From Bifidobacteriaceae bacterium (GTDB lineage: Bacteria; Actinomycetota; Actinomycetes; Actinomycetales; WQXJ01), in contig JAISBQ010000338.1 in NCBI GenBank assembly GCA_031266115.1, forward strand, positions 1 to 6,455: a DNA stretch of 6,455 nt. The letters are read 5' to 3'. The stretch's first letter is position 1, and each line of letters begins with the position of its first letter. The notes beneath the pieces were generated by a model. That model searched no databases and was not told where the DNA came from. It saw only the letters and a list, made by a program, of their open reading frames with translations. Positions 1 to 4,946 of the stretch are shown in pieces. The position numbers and the translations under genes are program-made.

Positions 1-95
1 CGCCAAGCATCCCCGCCACGCCACCACACACCATGGCAACACGCCGCGAACACCAACCCAACCAGCCAGCCCCAGGCCAGCCACCCACCATTAGA
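1..95. other. Non-coding edge sequence, no supported gene
   Basis: This is C/A-rich sequence on the plus strand with no gene I can support. A minus-strand ATG at 91-89 opens a frame that runs off the left edge. It reads as a Gly/Trp-rich peptide and has no ribosome binding site, so it is not called. The neighbouring gene to the left is outside the window. Confidence 0.4.
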
Positions 96-150
96 GAGTT
101 TCAGGTTTGCGGGCCTGGGACGGGCGTTCTGACCCCAAAACCTGAAACTC
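96..150. repeat. Palindromic repeat element, copy 1
   Basis: Perfect 13-bp inverted repeat: GAGTTTCAGGTTT (96-108) pairs with AAACCTGAAACTC (138-150) around a 29-nt GC-rich interior. The match continues loosely inward, with G-runs on the left facing CCCC at 133-136. A second copy starts exactly 83 bp downstream. The arms are A/T-richer than the surrounding DNA, which makes them stand out. Transcribed from either strand it would fold into a long hairpin. The function is unknown: it could be a REP-like intergenic repeat, a protein-binding palindrome or part of a transcription termination zone. Confidence 0.8.
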
Positions 151-178
151 GACGATGTGGGCGGCCGGATCCTGCGCC

Positions 179-233
179 GAGTTTCAGGTTCCAGGGCCCA
201 TGGGGCCGATTTCAGCCCCAAAACCTGAAACTC
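179..233. repeat. Palindromic repeat element, copy 2
   Basis: Perfect 12-bp inverted repeat: GAGTTTCAGGTT (179-190) pairs with AACCTGAAACTC (222-233). A nested second stem, TGGGGC (201-206) with GCCCCA (215-220), closes an 8-nt loop. Both arms are shifted exactly 83 bp from copy 1. The right arm, with flanking CCCCAAAA and GACG, is identical over 22 nt between copies (133-154 and 216-237). The interior has diverged far more than the arms, so the arms appear to be the conserved part. Confidence 0.8.
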
Positions 234-241
234 GACGTCTA

Positions 242-310
242 CGCCGGGGCTCGGTGCGGTGGAGAGGGCCGTGGGGGGAGCAGCTCCCTGTGCTACACCG
301 AGCCCCGGCG
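242..310. repeat. 15-bp perfect inverted repeat with nested hairpin
   Basis: CGCCGGGGCTCGGTG (242-256) is the exact reverse complement of CACCGAGCCCCGGCG (296-310). The 39-nt interior contains a second small hairpin, GGGAG (276-280) with CTCCC (284-288). It begins a few bases after the second palindromic repeat, so three long inverted repeats lie head to tail. It lies downstream of the minus-strand lipoprotein gene and could be part of a termination or mRNA 3'-end stabilising zone. There is no T-tract on either side. Confidence 0.7.
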
Positions 311-490
311 TTGTGCGCAGCGGATGCGCTCTCGCCTTCGCATCCACCGCGCGGCATATGGGGCTACTCGTCGGCGGTCAGGTTGCCCTCGCCGCCTGGG
401 CTTGGGGCACGGGCTTGAGGACCGTGTTGGCGAGCCGTGCTTGCCGCCTAGGCTTGGCCGCCGGCGGCTGTCGCACGGGCCTCGACGCCA
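311..490. other. Non-coding spacer with a hairpin and a degenerate direct repeat
   Basis: No gene is supported. A 7-bp stem GGATGCG (322-328) / CGCATCC (339-345) closes a 10-nt loop. A 15-nt direct repeat with one mismatch follows: GCCGCCTGGGCTTGG (391-405) and GCCGCCTAGGCTTGG (443-457). The open frames here lack ribosome binding sites and give low-complexity Arg/Gly/Ala peptides. Confidence 0.45.
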
Positions 491-520
491 CCCTCGCCGG
501 CCGCGCTCGGTCGGCGAGGG
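491..520 (-). terminator. GC-rich stem-loop just after the aztD stop
   Basis: CCCTCGCCG (491-499) and CGGCGAGGG (512-520) form a perfect 9-bp stem with a 12-nt loop. It lies three bases beyond the minus-strand stop codon at 526-524. Position and stem strength suggest the 3' end of the lipoprotein transcript. There is no U-tract after it, so termination may be weak or Rho-assisted, or the hairpin may mainly protect the mRNA end. U-less hairpins are common after actinobacterial genes. Confidence 0.5.
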
Positions 521-523
521 GCA

Positions 524-1888
524 TTAGTCCGCCTCTTCCTCGTCGTCGTGGGTCTCGCCTTCTTCTTCACCCTCGTGATCGTGGGCGCCAGGGCCGTCGC
601 CAGCCACGCCGGCCATTTCGCCGGGCACCACGCCCAGGTCCACGGTCTTCCAGATCTCGCCGGTGACCGGGTCTACCACCACGAGGGCCTTGGCTGTCGT
701 GTCCACGATGTAGACCATTCCTTCCAGCACCATGAGCTTGGGGCTTGGGGCGGTCCAGTCTTCCGGTACCTCCCACGGGTCGATCACTGGATACGAGCCG
801 GTCACCGTGGCGGCGTCGACGTCGAGTACGTGCAGCGCCCCATCGGTTCCGAGCACCAGCCCGGTGCCGTCGTCGAGCCGGCCCAGCGACCGGGAACCGT
901 ACGGCGCAGGGAGCTCGATGAGTCGCTCGGTTCCGGCGACGGTGTCCACGACGGCGACGCGCGGCGGCTCGGAGGGACCGGCATCGGCGACGGTGTAGTT
1001 GCCCAGCGCGATGGGTGACCCTTCGGTTCCCACCATCGTGCTCGTGCTGCCGACCGGTGCCGGCGCCGGAGCCTTGGTGAACGCGCCGTCTCGGTAGATC
1101 AGCACCCCATCCGCGCAGCCGAATGTGACGGCCTCGCCCGCGGACACGGCCTCGCCGTGCAGGCCTGGGCACTCGTCGCTGGTGCCAACCTGGGTGTCCG
1201 TGGCATCGAGTGCTATGGCTCCCGAGCGGGCTTCAGGCGTCCCCTCGGACACCAGCAGGGTTCCGTCGGGCAGTTCGACTGCGACGCCGTGGTGGGGGCT
1301 GGCCGCCTGGTACTCGCGGATCATCGCGTGTCCCTCGTCGCCCAGCTCTTCGGCGTCGAGGATCGCGATGTGCCCGGTGGCGTCGTCGAATAGCACGGTG
1401 TGGCCATCGTGAGGAACCACGTGCCCCGGACCGGTTGCCGGAAACACGATGTCGGTGAGGACCGGGGTGGCTGCGTAGTAGTGGTCGTGGTCGCCGTGGC
1501 CGACGGCCCATACGCCGAGGTCGAGCAGGCGGAAGCCGGTCTCGGCCAGTGTGACGAACACGTGACGCCCATCGCCTGCCGGATTGAGGCGCAGGTAGCC
1601 GTCGAGCGGAATGTCCGCCACCAAGTCCAGGGTGGTCGCGTCGCGGACCTGGATTCCGCCGTCGTAGGTGATCGCGACGCGCGGCGTCACCGCCGCGGTT
1701 TCAGCGGCGTCGCTAGTGAGATCGCCGGTTTCAGGCGGCGTGTCGACCGCCCCTGCCCCCTCGGTCGCCACGTCCGCCGACGATGACGCCGCCTCCCCCG
1801 CCTTGTCCGCCGGCTCCGGTGTCCCGGAACACCCAGCAGCAAGTGTGAGACCTAGTGCCGCTGCCGCGGCACAGGCCAGGCGCCACAT
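524..1888 (-). CDS. aztD: AztD-like zinc metallochaperone lipoprotein
   Basis: Extracytoplasmic zinc-binding beta-propeller protein. In the family, AztD passes zinc to AztC, the solute-binding protein of the AztABC zinc importer. The chosen start gives 454 residues beginning MWRLACAAAAALGLTLAAGC, a lipoprotein signal peptide with Cys20 as the lipidated residue. A Ser/Ala/Glu-rich linker follows to about residue 65, then the propeller. Family hallmarks are visible: HGDHDH (131-136), PHHGVAV (199-205), CPGLHGEA (240-247) with a second Cys at 258 likely making a disulfide, and GNY (296-298). The C-terminus adds a tail, AHDHEGEEEGETHDD and onward, dense in His, Glu and Asp. The frame stays open upstream to an ATG at 2101, but those 71 residues are Arg/Pro/Ser-rich and would bury the signal peptide. 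No clear Shine-Dalgarno precedes 1888, so the start is not certain. No aztABC genes are visible. Family identity is likely; the zinc-donor role is inferred. Confidence 0.85.
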   Translation of the reverse strand: MWRLACAAAAALGLTLAAGCSGTPEPADKAGEAASSSADVATEGAGAVDTPPETGDLTSDAAETAAVTPRVAITYDGGIQVRDATTLDLVADIPLDGYLRLNPAGDGRHVFVTLAETGFRLLDLGVWAVGHGDHDHYYAATPVLTDIVFPATGPGHVVPHDGHTVLFDDATGHIAILDAEELGDEGHAMIREYQAASPHHGVAVELPDGTLLVSEGTPEARSGAIALDATDTQVGTSDECPGLHGEAVSAGEAVTFGCADGVLIYRDGAFTKAPAPAPVGSTSTMVGTEGSPIALGNYTVADAGPSEPPRVAVVDTVAGTERLIELPAPYGSRSLGRLDDGTGLVLGTDGALHVLDVDAATVTGSYPVIDPWEVPEDWTAPSPKLMVLEGMVYIVDTTAKALVVVDPVTGEIWKTVDLGVVPGEMAGVAGDGPGAHDHEGEEEGETHDDEEEAD

Positions 1889-1967
1889 CGAACGCCGTCG
1901 TGTCAGCGGGCCGGGGCGCGAGGGGGCGTGCGATGAATCGGTGGGTGACAGTCTCGGTGCGCGAAGA

Positions 1968-1983
1968 GCCTCACGCGTGAGGC
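1968..1983. repeat. 16-bp perfect palindrome in the aztD leader
   Basis: GCCTCACGCGTGAGGC is perfectly self-complementary. It lies 80 bp upstream of the preferred lipoprotein start and downstream of the putative Zur-controlled promoter. In RNA it would fold as a 6-bp stem with a CGCG loop. As DNA it has the shape of a dimeric repressor site. No regulator is identifiable from the sequence. Confidence 0.5.
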
Positions 1984-2127
1984 GGAGTCGCAGGGTCAGG
2001 GGGTGATGGAAGATCAGACGGAGCCAGGCGGTCAGATTGCGCTGGTGCGTTCGGCCCCACATGGGTGCGGGAATGTGGTGAGTGCCGTGTGGTGAATCCA
2101 TGTGATGTGTGGCGGCTCACACTGTGT

Positions 2128-2155
2128 GCGCCGGCGGCAGACGGTGCCTCGGCGC
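2128..2155 (-). other. Two-part hairpin in the putative aztD leader
   Basis: GCGCCG (2128-2133) pairs with CGGCGC (2150-2155). Inside it GGCA (2136-2139) pairs with TGCC (2145-2148), leaving a 2-nt/1-nt internal loop and a 5-nt apical loop. It lies about 45-70 nt downstream of the inferred minus-strand transcription start. It has no U-tract. It may be an attenuation or stability element, or simply a product of high GC. Confidence 0.35.
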
Positions 2156-2170
2156 CGGTGAACCGCGTTT

Positions 2171-2176
2171 CTCCTT
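2171..2176 (-). promoter_or_regulatory. Orphan AAGGAG without a start codon
   Basis: On the minus strand AAGGAG is followed by AAACGCGGTTCACC, with no ATG, GTG or TTG at a usable distance. It lies about 25 nt after the inferred transcription start. It may be chance, or the remains of a lost small gene or leader peptide between the Zur-type operator and aztD. Confidence 0.2.
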
Positions 2177-2206
2177 GTCAGTGCGTGGATGTGTAGGGCG
2201 AACCCA

Positions 2207-2235
2207 GCATAGACGAGAATGATTCTCACTGCTAC
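2207..2235 (-). promoter_or_regulatory. Putative zinc-regulated promoter of aztD
   Basis: Read on the minus strand, TATGCT (2212-2207) matches a -10 hexamer at four of six positions. GTAGCA (2235-2230) is a weak -35 at 17-nt spacing. The palindrome at 2215-2227 fills the spacer almost entirely, so a bound repressor would exclude RNA polymerase. Transcription would start near 2200, leaving a leader of about 310 nt before the preferred start. Confidence 0.4.
2215..2227. promoter_or_regulatory. Zur-box-like operator
   Basis: GAGAATGATTCTC is a perfect 13-bp palindrome around a central G. Extended to 2214-2228 it agrees with 12 of 15 positions of the actinobacterial Zur consensus as I recall it (TGAAAATGATTTTCA). 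Fur-family boxes overlap in sequence, so Fur cannot be excluded. The adjacent zinc metallochaperone gene argues for the zinc sensor Zur, which represses when zinc is plentiful. Confidence 0.65.
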
Positions 2236-2875
2236 TTGCGATCGCGACTGCCTCGAAGCCGCCGTTGCGCCGGTGTCTCCGGCGCCGGACGCGCGCCAGC
2301 CGGTGCCCGTTCGGCGCCCTGACCAGGGAGTAATACTCACCGCTGCAGAGATTCTTCGCCATGTGTTCGCCGTGTGGCGCGCCTGGGTGACAGGGTCCCA
2401 GACGGGGACACCCCGGTGGCCCGTGCTCACGTCGCCACGACCCTCGCCGCGTCGTTGAGGGTTTCTACTCGCCTCCTGTCCCTCATGCCAGATCCGCTCG
2501 CTGCAACCGTGGGCCGTTGGTCCCGCCGCGGGCGCGCTGGCGACCCGCGCACGGCGCCGATGGCGTCCATTTCGCTGTGTGCGAAGCGTTATGCCTGATC
2601 ACGGGGCCGCCATGGCCCGAAGAGACGGCTCTGACACATGGCGGGAATGAGGGTTACTACGGTCCCATCGACGGTTGACGACCATCACATACGGTACGGG
2701 GGATGGTTTCAACCGATTGGTGCGTTGCCATCGAGTGCCTGATCGGAGTCGGGGGATTCCGCGGGAGCCCGCGCCACAGCCGTGCGCTTCTCGCCAAGCG
2801 ATTGGGCACACCGAGGCCATCGCGGCCGCGCCGTTGTGGAACAGCCAGGACGGAGGGAATAGGACCCCTCGCGTG
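2229..2875. other. Long divergent intergenic region, no supported gene
   Basis: About 650 bp between the zinc operator and the hairpin-rich pilin leader. Open frames exist on both strands, but none has a ribosome binding site, a recognisable domain or protein-like composition. Palindromes seen: GAGTAATACTC (2328-2338), CCCTGACCAGGG (2317-2328), CGCGGGAGCCCGCG (2760-2773) and CGCGGCCGCG (2821-2830). Weak plus-strand promoter candidates for the pilin are CTGACA (2631-2636) with TACTAC (2655-2660), and TTGTGG (2834-2839) with GAATAG (2857-2862). Neither is convincing. Confidence 0.45.
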
Positions 2876-2958
2876 GGTGTTTCACACCGGCGTGGCACGT
2901 CGGCCCACGTGGGCATACGCCCGTGGACAGGCCTTGGGAGGCCCGGACTCGCCCCGAG
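2876..2958 (+). other. Cluster of short hairpins in the pilin leader
   Basis: Four hairpins follow one another in 83 nt: GGTGT-TTC-ACACC (2876-2888), GGGC-ATAC-GCCC (2911-2922), GGCCT-TGGG-AGGCC (2930-2943) and CTCG-CCC-CGAG (2948-2958). The second can extend to 7 bp with G-U pairs, and competes with the perfect DNA palindrome GCCCACGTGGGC (2903-2914). The cluster ends 39 nt before the pilin start. It looks like a structured 5' leader that could control pilin mRNA stability or translation. I do not recognise it as a known riboswitch. Confidence 0.4.
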
Positions 2959-2997
2959 ACGGGTTACCGACCACCAGCTACAGAACGGATTGACACA

Positions 2998-3510
2998 ATG
3001 ATGGACCGCATGTGGCGCTCTCAGCGCCAGTCTGACCAGGGGTTCTCCCTGGTGGAGCTCCTGATCGTGATCATCATCATGGGCATCTTGGCCGCCGTGG
3101 CCATCCCGATGTTCCTGTCGCAGCGCGAGAAGGCCCAAGATGGGGCCACACGCAGCGATGTCGAGACTCTCGGCAAGGAGCTCGTCACGTGGTTTGTCGA
3201 CCACAACAACGACGACCTCCCACAGATCACGATCGACGAGAACGCCTACCTCATGGGCGCCGCAGGCGCCACTCTGACCGTCGCCGACGACAAGGTGGGC
3301 AACGTCTCCGCCAACGTCTCAGGCACTGGCACTGGCGGCGCGATCACCCTCACCGATGCCGACGGCAGTGCCACCGGCGCCTCAGGCGCAAGCTGGTGCG
3401 TTGGTCTCACCAACCCAGAGGGCAGGATTCACGACTTCTTCTACTCCTCCACGCACGGACTCCAGGAGGGCTCGTGCACGGGTCCGACACCGGCCCCAGC
3501 CACCTCATGA
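2998..3510 (+). CDS. Type IV pilin (major prepilin)
   Basis: Major structural subunit of a type IV pilus, or of a pseudopilus. The 170-residue precursor starts with a 15-residue basic leader ending in Gly15. Prepilin peptidase would cut before Phe16 (QG^FSLVELL), giving a 155-residue mature protein with the conserved Glu at mature position 5 (residue 20). Residues 16-40 are the hydrophobic N-terminal helix that anchors the subunit in the membrane and packs the fibre core. The globular part has a low-complexity Gly/Thr/Ala stretch (about 101-131) and two cysteines, 134 and 160, likely a C-terminal disulfide loop, then a Pro/Thr tail. ATG codons at 2998 and 3001 are both possible. The Shine-Dalgarno is weak, unlike the downstream genes. 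It is first in the prepilin operon and separated from the next gene by a strong hairpin, as expected for a subunit needed in excess. Confidence 0.9.
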   Translation: MMDRMWRSQRQSDQGFSLVELLIVIIIMGILAAVAIPMFLSQREKAQDGATRSDVETLGKELVTWFVDHNNDDLPQITIDENAYLMGAAGATLTVADDKVGNVSANVSGTGTGGAITLTDADGSATGASGASWCVGLTNPEGRIHDFFYSSTHGLQEGSCTGPTPAPATS

Positions 3511-3538
3511 GCCAGACGGCCGCGATGTGACGCATGTG

Positions 3539-3576
3539 CTGGCGGTGGGCGAGGCGCCGTGCCCGCCCACCGCCAG
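3539..3576 (+). terminator. Strong hairpin between pilin and minor pilins
   Basis: CTGGCGGTGGGCG (3539-3551) and CGCCCACCGCCAG (3564-3576) form a perfect 13-bp stem with a 12-nt loop, 28 bp after the pilin stop. There is no T-tract. It could be a partial terminator that sets a high pilin-to-minor-pilin ratio, or a 3' stabiliser of a processed pilin mRNA. The downstream genes have their own good ribosome binding sites, which is compatible with read-through. Confidence 0.55.
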
Positions 3577-3646
3577 GGCCCTGCCCGCCACGCCGGTCCG
3601 GCCGTCACGGCCCGTCATGAACCTCCATCGCCCCACTCGCCCCATC

Positions 3647-3652
3647 AGGAGG
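3647..3652 (+). promoter_or_regulatory. Ribosome binding site of the PilV-like gene
   Basis: AGGAGG followed by GG, with four bases between the core and the ATG at 3657. It fixes that start. Confidence 0.8.
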
Positions 3653-3656
3653 GGAT

Positions 3657-4946
3657 ATGCGCCCCCGGAAGCGCCCACGCGTCGGATCGGATGCCGGCGT
3701 GACCATCGTCGAAGTTGTCCTGTCGATCGTCCTGTTGTCCATCTTTTCCCTGGCGAGCCTCACCGCCATCGCGTCAACGCAGCGACACGGCGTCCACAAC
3801 CGGGCACGCGTGGCAGCCGCGAGCCTCGCTCAGCGTGAACTCGAGTTTGCCGAAGAACAGATCACCGCCTCCCCGTCGGGTGCGGGAGACCTCCTCGCCG
3901 CTGTCGATGCTGCCGGTGGGAGCCTCGACGACCCTCATCCCCTGGACGTCGCAGCGTCCCCCGGGCAGGGCTACGTGGTGGACGGCGTCGCGTATTCGAC
4001 ATCCGTTCAGGCGGCACTCCACACCGTTGGCAATGCCAGCCTGTGCGATTCGGGAACGGCCGGCAGCCCTCAGGCGGATGGACAGTTCTTCGCGACCCTC
4101 GTCACCGTCACGGTCCGCTGGGAGGACATGGGCGGCACCGAGCCGGAGACGGTCTCGCAGGTCTTCGCTCCTCACCAGCGGGTAGTCCTCGGCGAGCTAG
4201 ACGCCGACCAGTCGGTCATCGCCGTCGCCGTGCTCGGCTCGCCCCTGACAGGAGGAGTCCCGCGAGAGGGCATCAGCGTGTCCCTGGAGGATTCCAGCGG
4301 CCTGGTCATCGGCCAAGCGCTCACCCAACCCCCCGGGTGCGCCACCTTCACCGTGGCTGCCCCCGACGACGGTGGCCGAACCTACCGGGTGTGGCTCGAG
4401 GGGTCCGGGACCACCGGTGAGACGTACGTGTCATCCGACCGTCAGCCTCGGCCCAGCCGGGATGTCACCGTGTCAGGCCCCCGGCAGCTCGAACGCGTGA
4501 GATTCGAGAATTACGACAAGGCGAGCAGTCTCGCGGTGCGGGTGGTGGGCCAGTCCGCTCTCATCCACGCCGTCAACGTCGAACCGCTCAACGGGATGGG
4601 CGAACCGTTCCAGGTATCCATCAACGCCGGCCTCGCCACGATCCCAGACCTGTATCCAGGCACCTACACGGTGTCTCTCTCCTCAGGGGAATCGCTGACA
4701 GTCACCGTCGCGGAAGGAACGCTGAGGGAGGTCACCCTTACGGCGGCACCCTCCGGTCCATCGGAGCCGCCCTCCACTCAGCCCCCGGACATCGTGGCCG
4801 ATTGCGGACGCCACGACGGGTCGGACTACGCCGCTGGCTCCCCTATCGCGCCCGACGATCCTTGCGACACCCCGTCGCCACCCTCCGTGCCCGAGGATCC
4901 CGAGTCCCCGGCGCCCCCAGCCAGGAGGTGGACAGCGAATGACTAA
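3657..4946 (+). CDS. PilV-like minor prepilin with C-terminal Ig-like domains
   Basis: Minor pilin, probably part of the priming or tip complex of the pilus. The 429-residue precursor has a 14-residue basic leader, cleavage after Gly14 (DAG^VTIVEVV) and Glu at mature position 5 (residue 19). A hydrophobic helix spans about 15-40. A pilin-type head (about 45-180) contains LAQRELEFAEEQI and Cys130. Two beta-rich segments resembling carboxypeptidase-regulatory or Cna-B-type Ig folds follow. The first is about 185-280, with PPGCATFTV (225-233) and Cys228. The second is about 283-363, with YPGTYTVSLSSG (333-344). The last 65 residues are a Pro/Ser/Asp-rich stalk with Cys383 and Cys403. It is far longer than Proteobacterial PilV proteins, but such extensions are known in actinobacterial PilV-like proteins. 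The gene overlaps the next by 8 bp. An adhesive or stalk role for the extension is inference. Confidence 0.8.
   Translation: MRPRKRPRVGSDAGVTIVEVVLSIVLLSIFSLASLTAIASTQRHGVHNRARVAAASLAQRELEFAEEQITASPSGAGDLLAAVDAAGGSLDDPHPLDVAASPGQGYVVDGVAYSTSVQAALHTVGNASLCDSGTAGSPQADGQFFATLVTVTVRWEDMGGTEPETVSQVFAPHQRVVLGELDADQSVIAVAVLGSPLTGGVPREGISVSLEDSSGLVIGQALTQPPGCATFTVAAPDDGGRTYRVWLEGSGTTGETYVSSDRQPRPSRDVTVSGPRQLERVRFENYDKASSLAVRVVGQSALIHAVNVEPLNGMGEPFQVSINAGLATIPDLYPGTYTVSLSSGESLTVTVAEGTLREVTLTAAPSGPSEPPSTQPPDIVADCGRHDGSDYAAGSPIAPDDPCDTPSPPSVPEDPESPAPPARRWTAND
4923..4928 (+). promoter_or_regulatory. Ribosome binding site of the PilW-like gene
   Basis: AGGAGG lies inside the 3' end of the upstream coding frame, ten bases before the ATG at 4939. 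Together with the 8-bp overlap this indicates translational coupling. Confidence 0.75.

Noticed and set aside
96..233. CRISPR array or rRNA-type repeat
   Set aside because: There are only two copies, each itself a long palindrome. The interiors are related rather than unique spacers, and no cas gene is present.
33..527. Plus-strand open frames across 33-666
   Set aside because: They run through the palindromic repeats, give Arg/Pro/Gly-rich low-complexity peptides, lack ribosome binding sites and overlap the end of aztD.
548..1018. Long open frames antisense to aztD and in its other frames
   Set aside because: They are frame shadows caused by high GC. The 524-1888 minus frame has the coherent lipoprotein and AztD motifs.
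2032..2430. Minus-strand frames at 2032-2430 and 2117-2362, considered as Zur-regulated small ribosomal proteins
   Set aside because: Zur regulates alternative ribosomal proteins in actinobacteria, so this was checked. The peptides match none of L28, L31, L33, L36, S14 or S18, and the frames span the operator itself.
2876..2997. GEMM c-di-GMP riboswitch upstream of the pilin
   Set aside because: GGGTTACCGACC at 2960-2971 recalls the 3' part of the class, but the conserved GACGCAAAGC core and its tetraloop-receptor pairing are not visible.
2599..3204. Minus-strand 201-residue frame opposite the pilin
   Set aside because: It overlaps the pilin coding region in antisense, and its composition is typical of a shadow frame.
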